64,000 nt of DNA from Cryptomeria japonica (lineage: Eukaryota > Streptophyta > Pinopsida > Cupressales > Cupressaceae): the NCBI RefSeq assembly GCF_030272615.1, contig NC_081406.1, positions 215,505,497-215,569,496 of the forward strand, written 5' to 3'. This document shows positions 48,788 to 60,900 of the stretch, one piece after another. Numbering within the stretch: position 1 is the stretch's first letter; each line of letters opens with the position of its first letter. Made by a program: the position numbers and the translations under genes. Below the pieces are notes generated by a model that saw nothing but the letters and a program-made list of their open reading frames with translations, did not search any database and had not been told where the DNA came from.

Positions 48788-51123
48788 ATGGAAAACTTGA
48801 TGAAGCAACTTGAAGCAGCTCTTTCAGACTATGATATAGAGAAATTGAAAAACATCAAACTTGAAGATGATCTAAAGGTAGCTCAAGATATCATTTAGGC
48901 ACTTCAAGAAAATCTTACTGTTGCAAGAAACAAGAGAAGAGAACTTTGTGGAAAGATGCAATTTGAAAATGATGAAAAGGAAACTCTAAATGATGTGATA
49001 GGGAAGCTGAAACAAGAGAACATGACAACAGAGAATGAGATGCAGGATATGACTATGAGATTTTGCAAAGAAATTGAGGATAGAAAGAAGAATGAAGAAG
49101 AATTGACCAGAAGACTAGGTGATGCAGCAAATGAGAACACAAGACTTAGCTATGAAAATGACCTATTAAAGACAGATCTGATGCATACACAGAATGACTC
49201 AAATGAACTAATGAGATAGAAAGAGATCTTACAAAGAGAACTGGATATTGCAAATCAACACAAAGATAAATTAAAGAAAAGGAAGAGGACTCTTCAGGTC
49301 ATAGCCCCTCTAGACAAACTGCTAAATGAAATTATAGAGGAAGGCAAGCTAAAGAATGTAAATAAAATGTATGAAACTTTTACTGCAGATGAAAAAGAAC
49401 AAATAGAAAATAGTGTCATTTTGCATATGGATATGTCCAAGAAATTTTTGTTAGAAGTGGTAGATGAATTACCTGAAGAATTTTTCAAAAGGATAGAAGC
49501 AAGGAGACTAGCAGTAGTAGAACTTGACAAGAAAATAAAGATAGAAAAACTACTCACTGTATACCCAGTGAACTCACCCAAGGAAATTGATGATTTAATT
49601 GTTGAAGCCAAACGGTCAGTCTTTTTTACTACACACTAGCACATTGCATTAATGGTTGGAAGAGTAGAAGAGGTGAATAAAGAAACAAAGAATGCATGGG
49701 ACATATTCCTAGTGGAAAAAGAAAAACAGGAAGAATGTATGAGCCCCAAAACAATAAAGGTATATCAGAAGGTAAAAGACAAGGGTAAAGGTATAGCTGG
49801 TGGACCACCTTGCATCAAAGTCAAAGACAACTTACCACCACCTCCTTTGATTACTCCATCAGTAACAACAACAACAACCACAGAAGATCAACCAACAGTT
49901 GAAATTATGGATGTAGAGGATGTCAATCCTAATCCTGAAGTATTATATATAGTAAATGTTGATACACAAAAGATCAACATTGTGGTAGATCAAGATACAA
50001 CTGGTAAGATTGAAATGGCTATTGAGCTACTGGTAGCTAAGCAGACAGATAACACTCAAAAGGAACCGACAGATGACAACACAGGGAAACATGTAGAAAC
50101 TTATATTGAGACAAAGCAACAAACAAAGCAACCAACAAAGCAACAAATTGAAATACCATCAGAGACACAAACTGAGCAACAGGCTCTAGAACAGAAACAA
50201 GAATAGAGTCATGTGGAAACAAGGAAATCAGCTACTAGAGAAGTAGATAAACCATTGCTAGAAGAAATGCAAACACAAATAGACCTACCAGAGGTCAATA
50301 CAAGCTTGGTTACTTCCACTGGTAGTACTCAAAATGTTGGTTCATCATCAGGCTACAAATCAACTAATGTAACTGAGGTACTCTTAGATTCAATTAAGAG
50401 GATAACGGATTACAGTTCTCAAGCCTATAAGGCTATAGATGATACAATCCCAATTTTGAAGAGATTAGCTCCTATCTGCAACATAGACAATGAAGATTCA
50501 CTGAGTCAAATTGAAATTTTGTCTAAATATATCAATGAAAACATAGTGACAATTGAGGAAGAGGCATTGAAGGATAAAGTAGAAATTGAAAAGCAGAAAT
50601 TCTTTGATGAGCAAATAAAGAAGTGTAACAGAGATTTTGACACACTTCTACCAGAACTGTGTAATTTATTGAAAGAATACAAAACTCTGTACAAAGATAC
50701 TTGCAAGACAAACTTTTTGACAATAGACAAAGATAAGAAGATAAGCAAGATACAGGATGAGATAAATAAACTTGCAGATAATTTTGTTAACTCGCCTGAT
50801 ACACTATCAGTTTTTGAGCAGCAGATAACAAATTTTGAGGATGAGATATTAAAGTTGGGAAGAGAAAAGGAGAGAATAGTGGATAAGGCCAAAAGCTTAA
50901 GGCTAAGACTGAGTCCATATTGGACTATCTTGTATTCATGTGGAAGGAGATATCTAAGGCACTTGTACAAGGACAAAGGACACTGGTAGAACACTTGCAA
51001 CAACTCACCAGTATAGTCCAGAGGACAGAGACAGCTATCAGAGATAATAAAAAGTTTATGGAAAGCATAAACTTAATTTTGGCAGAGTTATTTCAAATTG
51101 TAACTACTCAGTTACAAGGTTGA
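48788..51123 (+). pseudogene. long coiled-coil ORF of unknown function
   Basis: From the ATG at 48,788 (MENLMKQLEAALSDYDIEKL) one frame runs to about 50,915, then a frameshift leads to a TGA at 51,121-51,123: some 778 codons. Four in-frame stops (48,896, 49,216, 49,637, 50,204) are all TAG. The N-terminal third is heptad-like and rich in Glu, Lys, Leu and Asn. The middle has a PPPPLITPS and Thr run (about residues 350-365), then a Gln/Thr/Lys-rich stretch (about 445-475). The C-terminal part is again helical and ends DNKKFMESINLILAELFQ. I see no zinc knuckle, gag or enzyme motif. It might be a captured host gene or an element-specific structural protein replacing gag. That it stays nearly open over 2.3 kb argues for past selection. 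Confidence 0.75.
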
Positions 51124-51315
51124 AACTACAAAATCTACTAACATCTTGACAACCTTTGTCATTGATGCCAAAGGGGGAGTAGAGGTATGAGAAAATTCAA
51201 AACACTATAGGAATCATATGCTCAAGTGGAGCACACATTTTTGGTAACATTTTTTTGGATAACACTTTTTTTGAAATTTCTCATGAGTGTTGCCATCAAT
51301 GCCAAAGGGGGAGAT
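51124..51315 (+). other. 3' untranslated part and polypurine tract
   Basis: Short non-coding stretch with two aatgccaaa/tgccaaaggggga words (about 51,167 and 51,299). The second forms the tract AAAGGGGGAGA (51,304-51,314) before the 3' LTR. Confidence 0.65.
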
Positions 51316-52113
51316 TGTTGGCATATGGACACTCCAATGAGACATTGAAGGTGATTGAAGGTTTTGTCATTGATGGCAACCTTACAATCCTATGGCACCG
51401 GCAAGGCACTTCACCGACATCAGCAGAACACACTCTACACCGGCACTCAGAACACCGGCACCGACACAAAGAAATGAAGTATACCGGCACAGAGGCCGAC
51501 AGGATTTTTGATATATTATATTTTGTTTATTATTTGAAAAAATTTGTAAGCTGACTTAATATCATTGTAAAATGACTTATATATAAGAAGTCATTGTAGG
51601 ACATTTTGTAAGATGTAGAAAAATATAATGAAGCGAAATTAGGTAGACCTATTATGCAAAATATAGGTTAAGGGGTATATGTAAAGAACATAGTAGAAAC
51701 CGGTACTGAATCTAGAATTGAAGATGCTATTGTAAAGCAATACAATTTATTGGATTTGTATAATCCACATTGTAAGTCAGTGAGACTTCCCATTGAGCAG
51801 TGAGCTCTAGGCAAGTGGTCGTCCTACATGTGCAGGCCCCTACTATAAGTAATATTCTCTTATTGGCCAGTAAGATAATATTATGGGTCACAAATCCCAC
51901 TGAGGTTTTTCCCACACCAAGTTTCCTCATTAAATCATTGTGTTATGGTGTGTTTTTCATGTGGATGTTCTTAATTGTATTTATTGCATTATTTCTTGCA
52001 TAATGGTACACTGTTATAATATGTTTTGCATGTTTTAAGATAAGAAAATCCATCAACCGGTTAGATACTGATTCACCCCCCCACCCCTCTCAGTATCTGT
52101 GGGAATCCTAACA
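51316..52113 (+). repeat. 3' LTR of the coiled-coil element
   Basis: Nearly identical to 47,921-48,716 by eye, with scattered transitions (caccggcac against cactggcac, and similar). Similarity is higher than between the LTRs of the gag-only element at 11-18 kb, so this is likely a younger insertion. Confidence 0.92.
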
Positions 52114-52641
52114 ACTCAATCACTGGTGATCGAATTGGATTCTAAAGAGGATTTAGTCCTCCAGCACTGAGCTTAACCGGGACTATAATCAGGCATGGTA
52201 GATGTTATTTCTTGTAGTTCACTCTATTGGATTGTTGTCCATTTATCTTGAGATGGTTGTATCCTCTCTATAGTCAGTGAGACTCTTTTGTAATGAGCAA
52301 TACACTCTAGGCAATGTGCCTTCCCTCAAGTGCAGGCCCGTCATTGTAACACATACTTTCTGCAAAAGTATCGTCTGACTGTGGGTAGGCTTCCCACCAT
52401 GGTTTTTCCCTTTCTGATTTTTCCACATTAAAAGAATGGTGCTATGCAGTATGGTTTCTTTGCATTGATTATCTGGTTAATTGTTAAGTTGTATGGTTTA
52501 TCGGTATCTTTCCCTATCGACATATGTATGTGCTTTGCCAATATTTGATTTATTTAAGGTTGTATTGTGGATTAAAAGTTATAATATGTTAACAACTGAT
52601 TCACCCCCTTCCTCTCACTTGCTCACCGGTTATCCTAACAC
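52114..52641 (+). repeat. copia C 3' LTR, second part
   Basis: LTR-like tail with gattcacccccttcctctcac and a final CACCGGTTATCCTAACA. It is read as the end of the LTR begun at 47,158. Alternative: the tail of an unrelated LTR. Confidence 0.6.
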
Positions 52642-53229
52642 ATCTTCTATATCTGAATACAATTTTGGTTAAGCACTATCTATTCTGGTCTGAAACCCTA
52701 AACCCTTACTAGAATACCCTCTTACATAAATATCCTCACATACATGATTTCTCTCATAGATTTTTCATCTCCATTACATTTCATAACCTTACATATTTAT
52801 ATTATTTCCTATTACAAAATGATCTAATCAACTAACCTATATACTCCTTTATAATCCATCATGCCTTATGTTGGCTTACAAAGATAATTACAATATGAAT
52901 ATACATGTCTTCTCAATAACATAAATACATGAATATCAAAAATAATTGCTGATGTTGGATCTCCCAAATGATGTTAGCCTCCAATACCAATAACCTAAAT
53001 ATAAACCATGTCGGCCTCCAATACTGATAACTTGAATATAAACCATGTTGGCCTTCAATGTGGTAACCAAATAATTCCATCCATCCCATCGGTACTAGTG
53101 TCGGTGCCGGTGAAGTGTCTGTTGGTACACTACTAAACCAAAATATGAAGCTGGAACATGTTGCCATGTTGCCATCAATGACAACATATTGAAACCAACC
53201 AATTGAGTGTCAATTGCCAATAGATAGAT
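52642..53229. other. non-coding, with a 37-bp tandem repeat
   Basis: Units of 37 bp start at 52,973, 53,010 and 53,047 (gtyggcctccaatactgataac.tgaatataaaccat, the last partial). Next to them, 53,090-53,215 looks like a minus-strand LTR start fragment (ggtgccggtgaagtgtc, gttgccatcaatgacaac). No gene. Confidence 0.6.
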
Positions 53230-53820
53230 GCATAGGGAGGTTGGGATGAGGGTGAGGGGGATTAAGAGGAGCAGGTGCCACTTATTCATCGATGGGTCAT
53301 GAGATCCACACAGATTTAGACTCCATCTGGTGGAGAGATAGGAGAGAGGTCTAGTGATGAGGCTATGTAGGATGATGCAGCTTAGTAGGATGTACCTCGA
53401 TAGGAGACTATTGATGATCTCAAAGAACAGATTGATCAACTAAGAGCACAAGTACATGATCTCACTCTTGAGAGAGATAGAGAAGTGAGAAGATATCAAG
53501 ATGTATAAGAGACAATCGATCATATACAAGAGGTTGGTTTTGATACACTCTCAGTCGATACTGTCAGAGCATTATTTTGGTCTGGGAAGGAGACTGCACA
53601 TTGGCAAAGGTTATATGAGGATTTGATCTTAGAGAGCTAGAGAGTAGGTAACTTTGCGATGATAGTCAGGATGGATACCAATAGTGGTGTGGTTATTGGG
53701 CATCCTTAGAGAGATAGGGATCAAGGAGCAGGACCATCTGGTGGGTCTTCCCTTCTACCTCCATAGAGACAGATAGATTCGAGCAGTAGTGGCACTGGAC
53801 ACCCTTGACTTGAGACTTGA
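53230..53820 (+). pseudogene. gag-like or coiled-coil fragment with many TAG stops
   Basis: One frame gives SGGEIGERSSDEAM, then DDLKEQIDQLRAQVHDLTLE and RDREVRRY, then IDHIQEVGFDTLSVDTVRAL, GKETAHWQRLYEDL, MDTNSGVVIGHP and GPSGGSS. Seven stops are TAG and one TAA before a final TGA, and a Gln codon fits naturally at most of them. It resembles the N-terminal region of Ty3/gypsy gag proteins, but I cannot name the family. Neither end is defined. Confidence 0.55.
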
Positions 53821-55870
53821 TTTGTATTATGAGACATTGCATTTTATTGATTATTTCTTTGTGATATCATTGTATACTTGGACTTTTATGTTTATTATGA
53901 TATTTAGACATGGACTTTATATGATGATTTGATTCATGATTTATTATGCATGCTACTATGATGATGATGACCTATATGTATTGATTACATGGAAGATGCT
54001 ATGATGATCTTTTCTTTTCTTTATGTTTTATGATGTTATAATTATCTATATGCCTCTATGATATGATGATTATCTTTATGAAATGATGTGACCGATGATT
54101 ATATGATCTATATAATAATGAAAATGATTCTATGATTCTTAACTTAAATGATTAAATGCAATGATCTATATGAAAATTCTTATAATGATGACTTATGCAA
54201 TGAATGTTTATTTCTATTCCATGATGTACATGCATATAATGATGAAATGATACTAATTAAATGCATTTGATTTTGATTTTATGATTTAAATTAGATGATG
54301 AAATAATAATAATAATGTAATAATATGGTTAATGAATCTAAATGCAAAAATGTAATTAAATGAACCTAATGGATAAATGATTCTAAAGGAACTAATGATA
54401 ACTAAATGTGAAAATGAATCTAATGCAACTAAGAATGATATGATCAATGCAAATGGCACTCTATTCAAACTAATGCAATCTTAATGCAATTAAAATTAAT
54501 GCAACTAATTAATAATGAATGATGAATGACATGATGACATGCAATCCTAATGATTGAAAGATGAAATGAACCTAAATAACTGAATGCAACCTAATGCAAC
54601 TTAATATGACCAGTGCAAATTGTTTTTGTTTGTCCAAATATACTCAATCTTTATTTCAACCATTGACCTCAAATGAAATAGGATGAAATGCTTATAATAC
54701 AATTGACAATGACACTAATCTAAAATGATCTAACTTAAATGATGTTGTCATTCTTCACATACTTTCTAGTAACAGTGCTTGATTTCATCATTGAGCTTTT
54801 AAATTATTGTAAGAAAATACAAGGAACTTGACATAGTAATTCAAGTTGACCTGAGTATTTCTTACATGAATTTTGATATAGAAAGTTAATACAAGCAAGT
54901 TGATATGATGAACCAAGTTGACCTGAGTATTTCTTGCATAATAGACAAGGATTATCCCCTTTCGTGCATGACTCTGTATGTCCTCCATGATATTTTGCCG
55001 ATCATATCCTTAGATGAGTACATACATTACTAAGAAATAAACTACAGACAATAAACAAAGAAAATAATCATGCCCCATTATAGATCCTCTTGTCATGGAC
55101 ATCATTGAGTTGCATTGGGTACATGATTAGAAAAAATAAAATCCAAGATATAACATTGAATCATGTATGTCACACATATGTTCTCATAGTCATTAATTGA
55201 TATAATTATCTTGATGAATGATCATTGATAATCCTTCATTACTTGTTGGTGGAATGTTTGCATCCTGAGTTTCATGATTCAATTGTTACAAATGTCTTGA
55301 TCTTAATTGCCTTGTTTCTCATCGTTCATTTTAAAAACCCTAGATGGTTTTGGTTTTTATGTTTTTGGAATTTTTTGAAGCTTTTAATGATGCCCTTAGA
55401 ATATTTTTTAGGATTTTGCCCCAGTAGAAACAAACTTTATGATGGATATACAAAGGATAATCTAAACCATGGTGGGATGTGATGTAGACATGATTGACTC
55501 TGATAAAATCTAAGATGATGACTATGCTAAGTATGTCAAAGATTGATAACTATTGATAAGCTGCAAATTTACTACTAATGGTTCAAAGAAATGGATGTGA
55601 TAGATGAAATAGATATGCTAGCATGGATATATGTGATAGGATGGATAGATGAGCAAAGTGATCTCATAGATGGAAGAACCTACTTTTAGATAGCGCCTGT
55701 TTACCAAGTTTTCACCATCTAAATTTATTGCATTTTTCTATATATTTAATTTTTTTAACTATTTTTGTTGTTTTACACTGTTTTTGTATTTTTCTATTTA
55801 TACTTTTTATGGATTTTGTCATTTTTCTGATTTTTAGACATTTTCACTATTTTTTGGTATTTTATGCTGA
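53821..55870. other. AT-rich low-complexity region, no gene
   Basis: From 53,900 to about 54,700 the sequence is dominated by atgat, aatga and ctaatg words (cryptic simple sequence, with an aataataataat run near 54,303). 55,690-55,870 is T-rich. A 35-bp piece (caagttgacctgagtatttctt) occurs twice, at 54,842 and 54,916. No convincing ORF. Confidence 0.6.
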
Positions 55871-55875
55871 TACTT

Positions 55876-57027
55876 TTAGGCATAAAATTTCTTCAGATGC
55901 ATAGTATTGATAGGCTCATCAAACCAATCACCTTCAGGTATAGATAATCTGTATTCTCCTGAACCATATGCTGCTACCATGACAAAGGGACCCAACCAAT
56001 TTGGCTCAAATTTGCCTTTCTTTTCTCGATCTTGTTGGTTTTGTGGATTTTCTCTTAGGACTAGATCTCCAATCTGAAACATTCGACAATTAACTCTATG
56101 GTTGTGGCTTCTCGTCATTCTATGTTGGTATGATTTTAATTGATTTGAAGCATTTTGATGACCATCCTAAATCAGTTCAAGTTACTGAAGCCTAGAGACT
56201 CGTTGTTCTTCCTCTAGGATAAGACCTTTGAAGGACACCTGTAGAGAAGGTATCTCTACTACTAGTAATATTGCTTCTAATCCATACACAAGATGATATG
56301 GAGTTGCCCCCTTTGGTGTACAAATGCTAGTTTGGTATGCCCATAGAGTAGGATTTAATTGAATATGTCAATCTTTACCAGCTTCATTTACTATTTTCTT
56401 CAAGATCTTTAGGATTGTTTGATTTGATGCCTTTACTTAACCATTTCCCTATGGATAATATGGTGTGAAAAACCTATGTTGGATACGGAATCGCTCACAT
56501 AGTTCCTTTACATCATGATTTTTAAATGGCATCTCATTATCAGTGATGATGGTCATAGGGACTCCATAGCGACAGATTATGTAGTTCAAGATGAATGATG
56601 ATATTTTCTTTCCTGTCACCTTTGCCAAAGGAACTTCTTCAATTAATTTTGTGAAATACTTAGTAGCATTCAAAATGAACTTATTTCCAGTAGAAGATGA
56701 AGGATTTATCTTACCCACTATATCAAGTTCACATTGAGAGAACAACCATGATCCTGCCATAGGATGTAGTTCTTGTGCTGGTGCATGGATGAGATTCCCA
56801 TGAATCTAACATTGTTTGCATTTTTCTCATATGTAAATGAGTCTCTTTCTATAGTAGGCCAGTAATAAACCAATCAAATAAGTTTCTTAGCTAGTGTTAA
56901 ACCACTTGAGTGTGTGCCACAAATACCTTCATGAACATCATTGAGAACTTTCTCAGCTTCTTCCTCTTCAATACACCTCTATAGATTGCTATTGGTACAG
57001 AAGCACCTCATCAAACCCTTCAAGATG
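55876..57027 (-). pseudogene. Ty3/gypsy integrase fragment
   Basis: One minus-strand frame carries, in order, the zinc-binding region (HEGICGTHSSGLTLAKKLI then YYWPTIERDS), the catalytic core (ELDIVGKINPSSSTGNKF, ICRYGVPMTIITDNEMPFKN, FTPYYP) and the C-terminal region to INTMHLKKFYA. The DNG at the second catalytic Asp has become DNE. In-frame stops include TAG and TAA at the two Gln of YPQGNGQ. A frameshift lies near 56,800. No chromodomain is visible. It is joined on the right to the LTR of the next element. Confidence 0.82.
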
Positions 57028-57029
57028 AC

Positions 57030-57861
57030 AAGTCAAACTCTAATAAGGGAGGATAAGGCATTAACAATGTCTTTAGGATGTTTTATATAGGTTTTCAATC
57101 ATGCATTATATGTTTGTAATAATGAACCCTATCTTGTGAGCCAAACTCCTATTTTGGCATTTCTATGAGCCAATTAGGACTTTTGGATGATAGGGGATCC
57201 AATGTGTTGGTTTTAAGTGTTTTAAGAGGTTTTAGGAGGGGTTGAACTTGAACCAAGGCATTAGGAGGCGAAAGATGACATTTTGACAACTTTTGCAAAA
57301 GTTGTCAAAAGTTGTCATGAGCAACTTTTATGCACTTTGTGCATTTTGTAATTTGAAACTTTTCCAATGGCTCTAACCTCTTGATTTTTAGTTGAGAGTA
57401 GTTGAGGAATGGTTTATACACCTTGAGGATCCAATTTCTAAGAGGGTGATTGTATGGAGAAGAGTTTTGATGCAAACAAACTAATAGAATTTTGAGTTTT
57501 CCTGCAATTCTAGAGTTTTGTTTCATGGTCCCTTTACCCACTAAATAGGACTACAAGAAACTAGGCCTAATTGGATGAGTTTCCTAAGGAGTGATCATGT
57601 ATTCTTGCCACTGGTGCTTTGTCTAAACTTAGGGAGGTTTGTATGAACCAAAACCGGTGTGAAAATGATTTGTAACCCTTGGAGGTATCATGGAGTGTGT
57701 TGCAGCAAGATACCCCTAATTGAGTAAGAGAGGTTCTTGGAGATGGTGAAAAGATTATACTAAAGTTGTAGAGCCTTGCCTTGATAGGATCCCATCCATG
57801 CGTTAGGGGATCAATGTCATACATTTTGAATTAGTTGGCAGGTAACAAGGAGGGCTCTACA
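57030..57861 (+). repeat. putative 5' LTR of Ty3/gypsy element
   Basis: Non-coding sequence between the minus-strand integrase relic and a primer site. It ends ...gggctctaca. The start is only approximate, because no 3' LTR is present for comparison. It contains an inverted pair, acaacttttgcaaaagttgt, at about 57,288-57,307. Confidence 0.55.
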
Positions 57862-57866
57862 TCAAG

Positions 57867-57878
57867 TGGTATTAGAGC
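57867..57878 (+). other. primer-binding site of Ty3/gypsy element
   Basis: TGGTATTAGAGC, again with C to T at the CAG of TGGTATCAGAGC. Confidence 0.8.
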
Positions 57879-57915
57879 TAGTAATGACTTTGGTAAGGAG
57901 ATAGAAAATTGAGAG

Positions 57916-60900
57916 ATGTCATAGCGACAAGAAGAAGAGATCCCTAGAGGACCAATCACCAACATGGAATTGGCAAAGATTGTAAGAGAGTAGGCCACTA
58001 CTTGCAAGGTAATGCAAAGGGAGCTAGAGAGGTTGAGAGGCAGAGTAGATGGAGGGGATGAGGATGAGATCCCTATGCTGGAGGAAGAGGCAATTCCTCC
58101 TGACCAGAGGCACTTCCTTAATTCCCTCAAATGCATGGAGAGGAGAACCATGGAGCAAAAGATTGATTTGCCAACTTTCACTGGGAAGATGGAACCAAAT
58201 GTTGTGATGGATTGGATAGACTCCCTATCTATTTTCTTTGAGTGTGAAGACATTCCAGGACACTACAAGGTGAAGATTGCTAAGTCCAATTTGAAGGGAG
58301 CAGCCCTAACTTGGTGGAACTTTTTCCAAGAGGAAAGAGAGAAGGACAATAAGGCCAAGATTATTTCTTGGAAGAGGATGGTTGCCTTAATCAAAGAGGC
58401 CTATGTACCCAAATACTATGAAATACAACTCCATAAGAGGAGACAAAATATCAAGCAGAAAGAGATGGATGTGAACTCATATATAGAGGAGTTCCAAAGG
58501 CTATGCGTGAAGTCAAAAACAAAAGAGGAAGAGAGTGAGAAAGTTTTCTGGTACCTGAATGGATTAAGGTACAACATTCAAGAAGAATTGAACCTTCTTA
58601 GCCTAGATACTATTGGTAGATGCCATCAACTTGCTATCAAGGTGGAAGAGAAGATCAAAAGGAGACAAGAGCAGAATAATAAAGGAAGAGGAAGACAATA
58701 GAGGGGTGGAAGAAAGATATTTTAGAAGCAAAGGAAACGACTTTGGCAATCAAATTGAAACCATTCAAGAAGGCACTAAAGGAGAGAGAGAAGTTCCAAT
58801 AACAATGGAGGATACAATCAGAGAGGTAACTTTAGAGGAAGAAGACCACCATTTAGAGGGAGATCTCAAAGTAGAGGTCCAATCAGATGTTATTACTACA
58901 ATCAAGAAGGACACATGGCTAATAGATACCTGGAGAAGCCCACTAGTTCCATAGGAGAAAGAAGAATTAACTTGATTTTAGAGGCTGACTACCAAAGTGT
59001 GGCAAGTGCAAACACATACCAAAGTGTCAATACCCCTGATAGTTATGGATACCTTGAAAGAGGTGAAGCCTTGATGATCAGAAGAACAATAACCACTATG
59101 AAGATGTCTGATAGAGAACCCCCACAGAGGAAGTCTCTATTCAAGACCACTTGCAAAGCAGGTGGAAAGGTCTGCAAGGTCCTAATAGATTCTGGTTCAA
59201 CTAAGAACTTTGTGTCTATAGAAATGGTAGAGAAACTGAAGTTGAGGAGACTACCTCACCCTTGCCCCTAGAAGGTCTCATGGCTCACACAAAGATAATA
59301 AGATATTGTGGAAGAGCAAGCTTGGGTGGAATTTTAGATTGGAACCTATAGAGATATGTTGATGTTAGACATTGCAAAGATGGATGTCTACCATCTCCTA
59401 TTTGAGAGACCATGGTAGTTTGATTTGAAGGCACAACATGATGGTGATAGAAATACATATTCTATTACCAAGGTTGGTAAGGTAATTGAGTTGCTACCTT
59501 TAATCGAGGGTGAAGAGGAAACCAAACAAAAGGAAGCCAAGGTGTTAATATTAGGAGGGAAGCAGTTCATGAAGAACATGGAAATGAAGGCATGGTCTAT
59601 TATTCGCTTATCCCTATTCCAATAGTAACAAAGGTGGAGAGGTCCGAGGATAAGAAAGAGGAAAAATTGAGGTTGATTGACCTTGCAGTGGAGCAGCTAC
59701 TAGACAAATACAAGGGTGTCATCTCTGATGGCATGCCAAGGTCACTACCTCCCATGAGGGACATAAACCATTGTATAGACCTTATACCTGGATCCACCTT
59801 GCCTAATAAAGCAACATACAAGCTCACACCGGATTAGAATGTTGAGATGGCAAAATAGGTTGAAGAATTGTTGGAATCCGGATTGGTTGGAAAAAGTTTG
59901 AGCCCATGTGCAGTCCCTGTAGCCTTGGCACCCAAAAAGGAAGGAACTTGGAGGCTTTGCACAGATTCAAGAGCTATCAACAAGATTACTATCTGGTATA
60001 GGTTTCCCATGCCTAGGGTTGAGGATTTGTTAGATTGTTTGGGGGTTGCTAAGTATTTTACAAAAAAATGATTTAAATAGTGGCTATCATCAGATTAGTA
60101 TTAGGCCAGGATATGAATGGAAGACTACCTTTACTATAAATGAGGGGTTGTATGAGTGGAAAGTCATGCCCTTTGTCTTATCCAATGCATCTAGTACCTT
60201 TATGAGGTTAATGAATAAAGTCTTGAGGGATTTCATAGGGAAATTTGTTATAGTCTACCTAGATGACATTCTAGTTTTCAGTCAAACCAAAGGAGAACAT
60301 CTAAAGCATGTAGACTTTGTCCTATGGAGATTATATGAAAAAAAATTAATGATCAACCTGGAAAAGTGTTTGTTTATGTAGGAAGAGATCATTTACTTGG
60401 GATTTGTGATCTCATATGGTGAGTGACATATTGTCTTGGCCTACACCTAGGACAATGAATGATGTTAGGAGTTTCCATGGCTTAGCTACCTTCTATAGGA
60501 AGTTTATAAGAGGATTTAGTTATATTTGTGCCCCTATGCTTGATATAATAAAGGGAGGACAAAAATGCAAGTTTAGTTGGACGGAAGAAGTAGATAACTC
60601 TTTTGAAACATTGAAAAGAAAAGTTGCAGAACAACCGGTCCTTGCCCTACCCAATTTCAATGAGATATTTCAAGTAGAATGTGATGCTAGTCATATGGCC
60701 ATTGGAGCAGTGCTCAGTCAAGAAGAAAGACCTATTGCTTTCTTCAGTGAAAAGTTGAATGAGTCAAAGAGAAGATATTCATCTTATGACCTAGAGATGT
60801 ATGCTCTAGTCCAATCCTTGAAAAAATGGAGACACTACTTGCTACCAAAAGAATTCATAGTTTTCACAGATAATCAAGCCCTTAGCTTCATAAACTACAA

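Larger units (their letters stand above)
47921..52113 (+). mobile_element. LTR element carrying only a coiled-coil ORF
   Basis: Two LTRs of about 797 bp (47,921-48,716 and 51,316-52,113), a perfect primer site and a polypurine tract enclose 2.6 kb with a single long broken ORF. No gag, protease, integrase, RT or RNase H motif is present. Flanks are GGTCA (47,916-47,920) and ACTCA (52,114-52,118), matching at only 3 of 5 positions, so the target duplication is uncertain. The element lies within the 3' LTR of copia C. It must be mobilised by other elements. Its LTRs end in the same style (gattcaccccccc...tcagtatct.tgggaatcctaaca) as others here. Confidence 0.88.

Noticed and set aside
49294-51003. 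Minus-strand open frames across the coiled-coil ORF
   Set aside because: Mirror images of the Lys/Glu-rich plus-strand coding sequence; the plus frame extends over the whole interior and the others do not.
53091-53100. ggtactagtg as a CACTA right end
   Set aside because: The sequence inside does not resemble the subterminal regions, and no 3-bp repeat partner was found.
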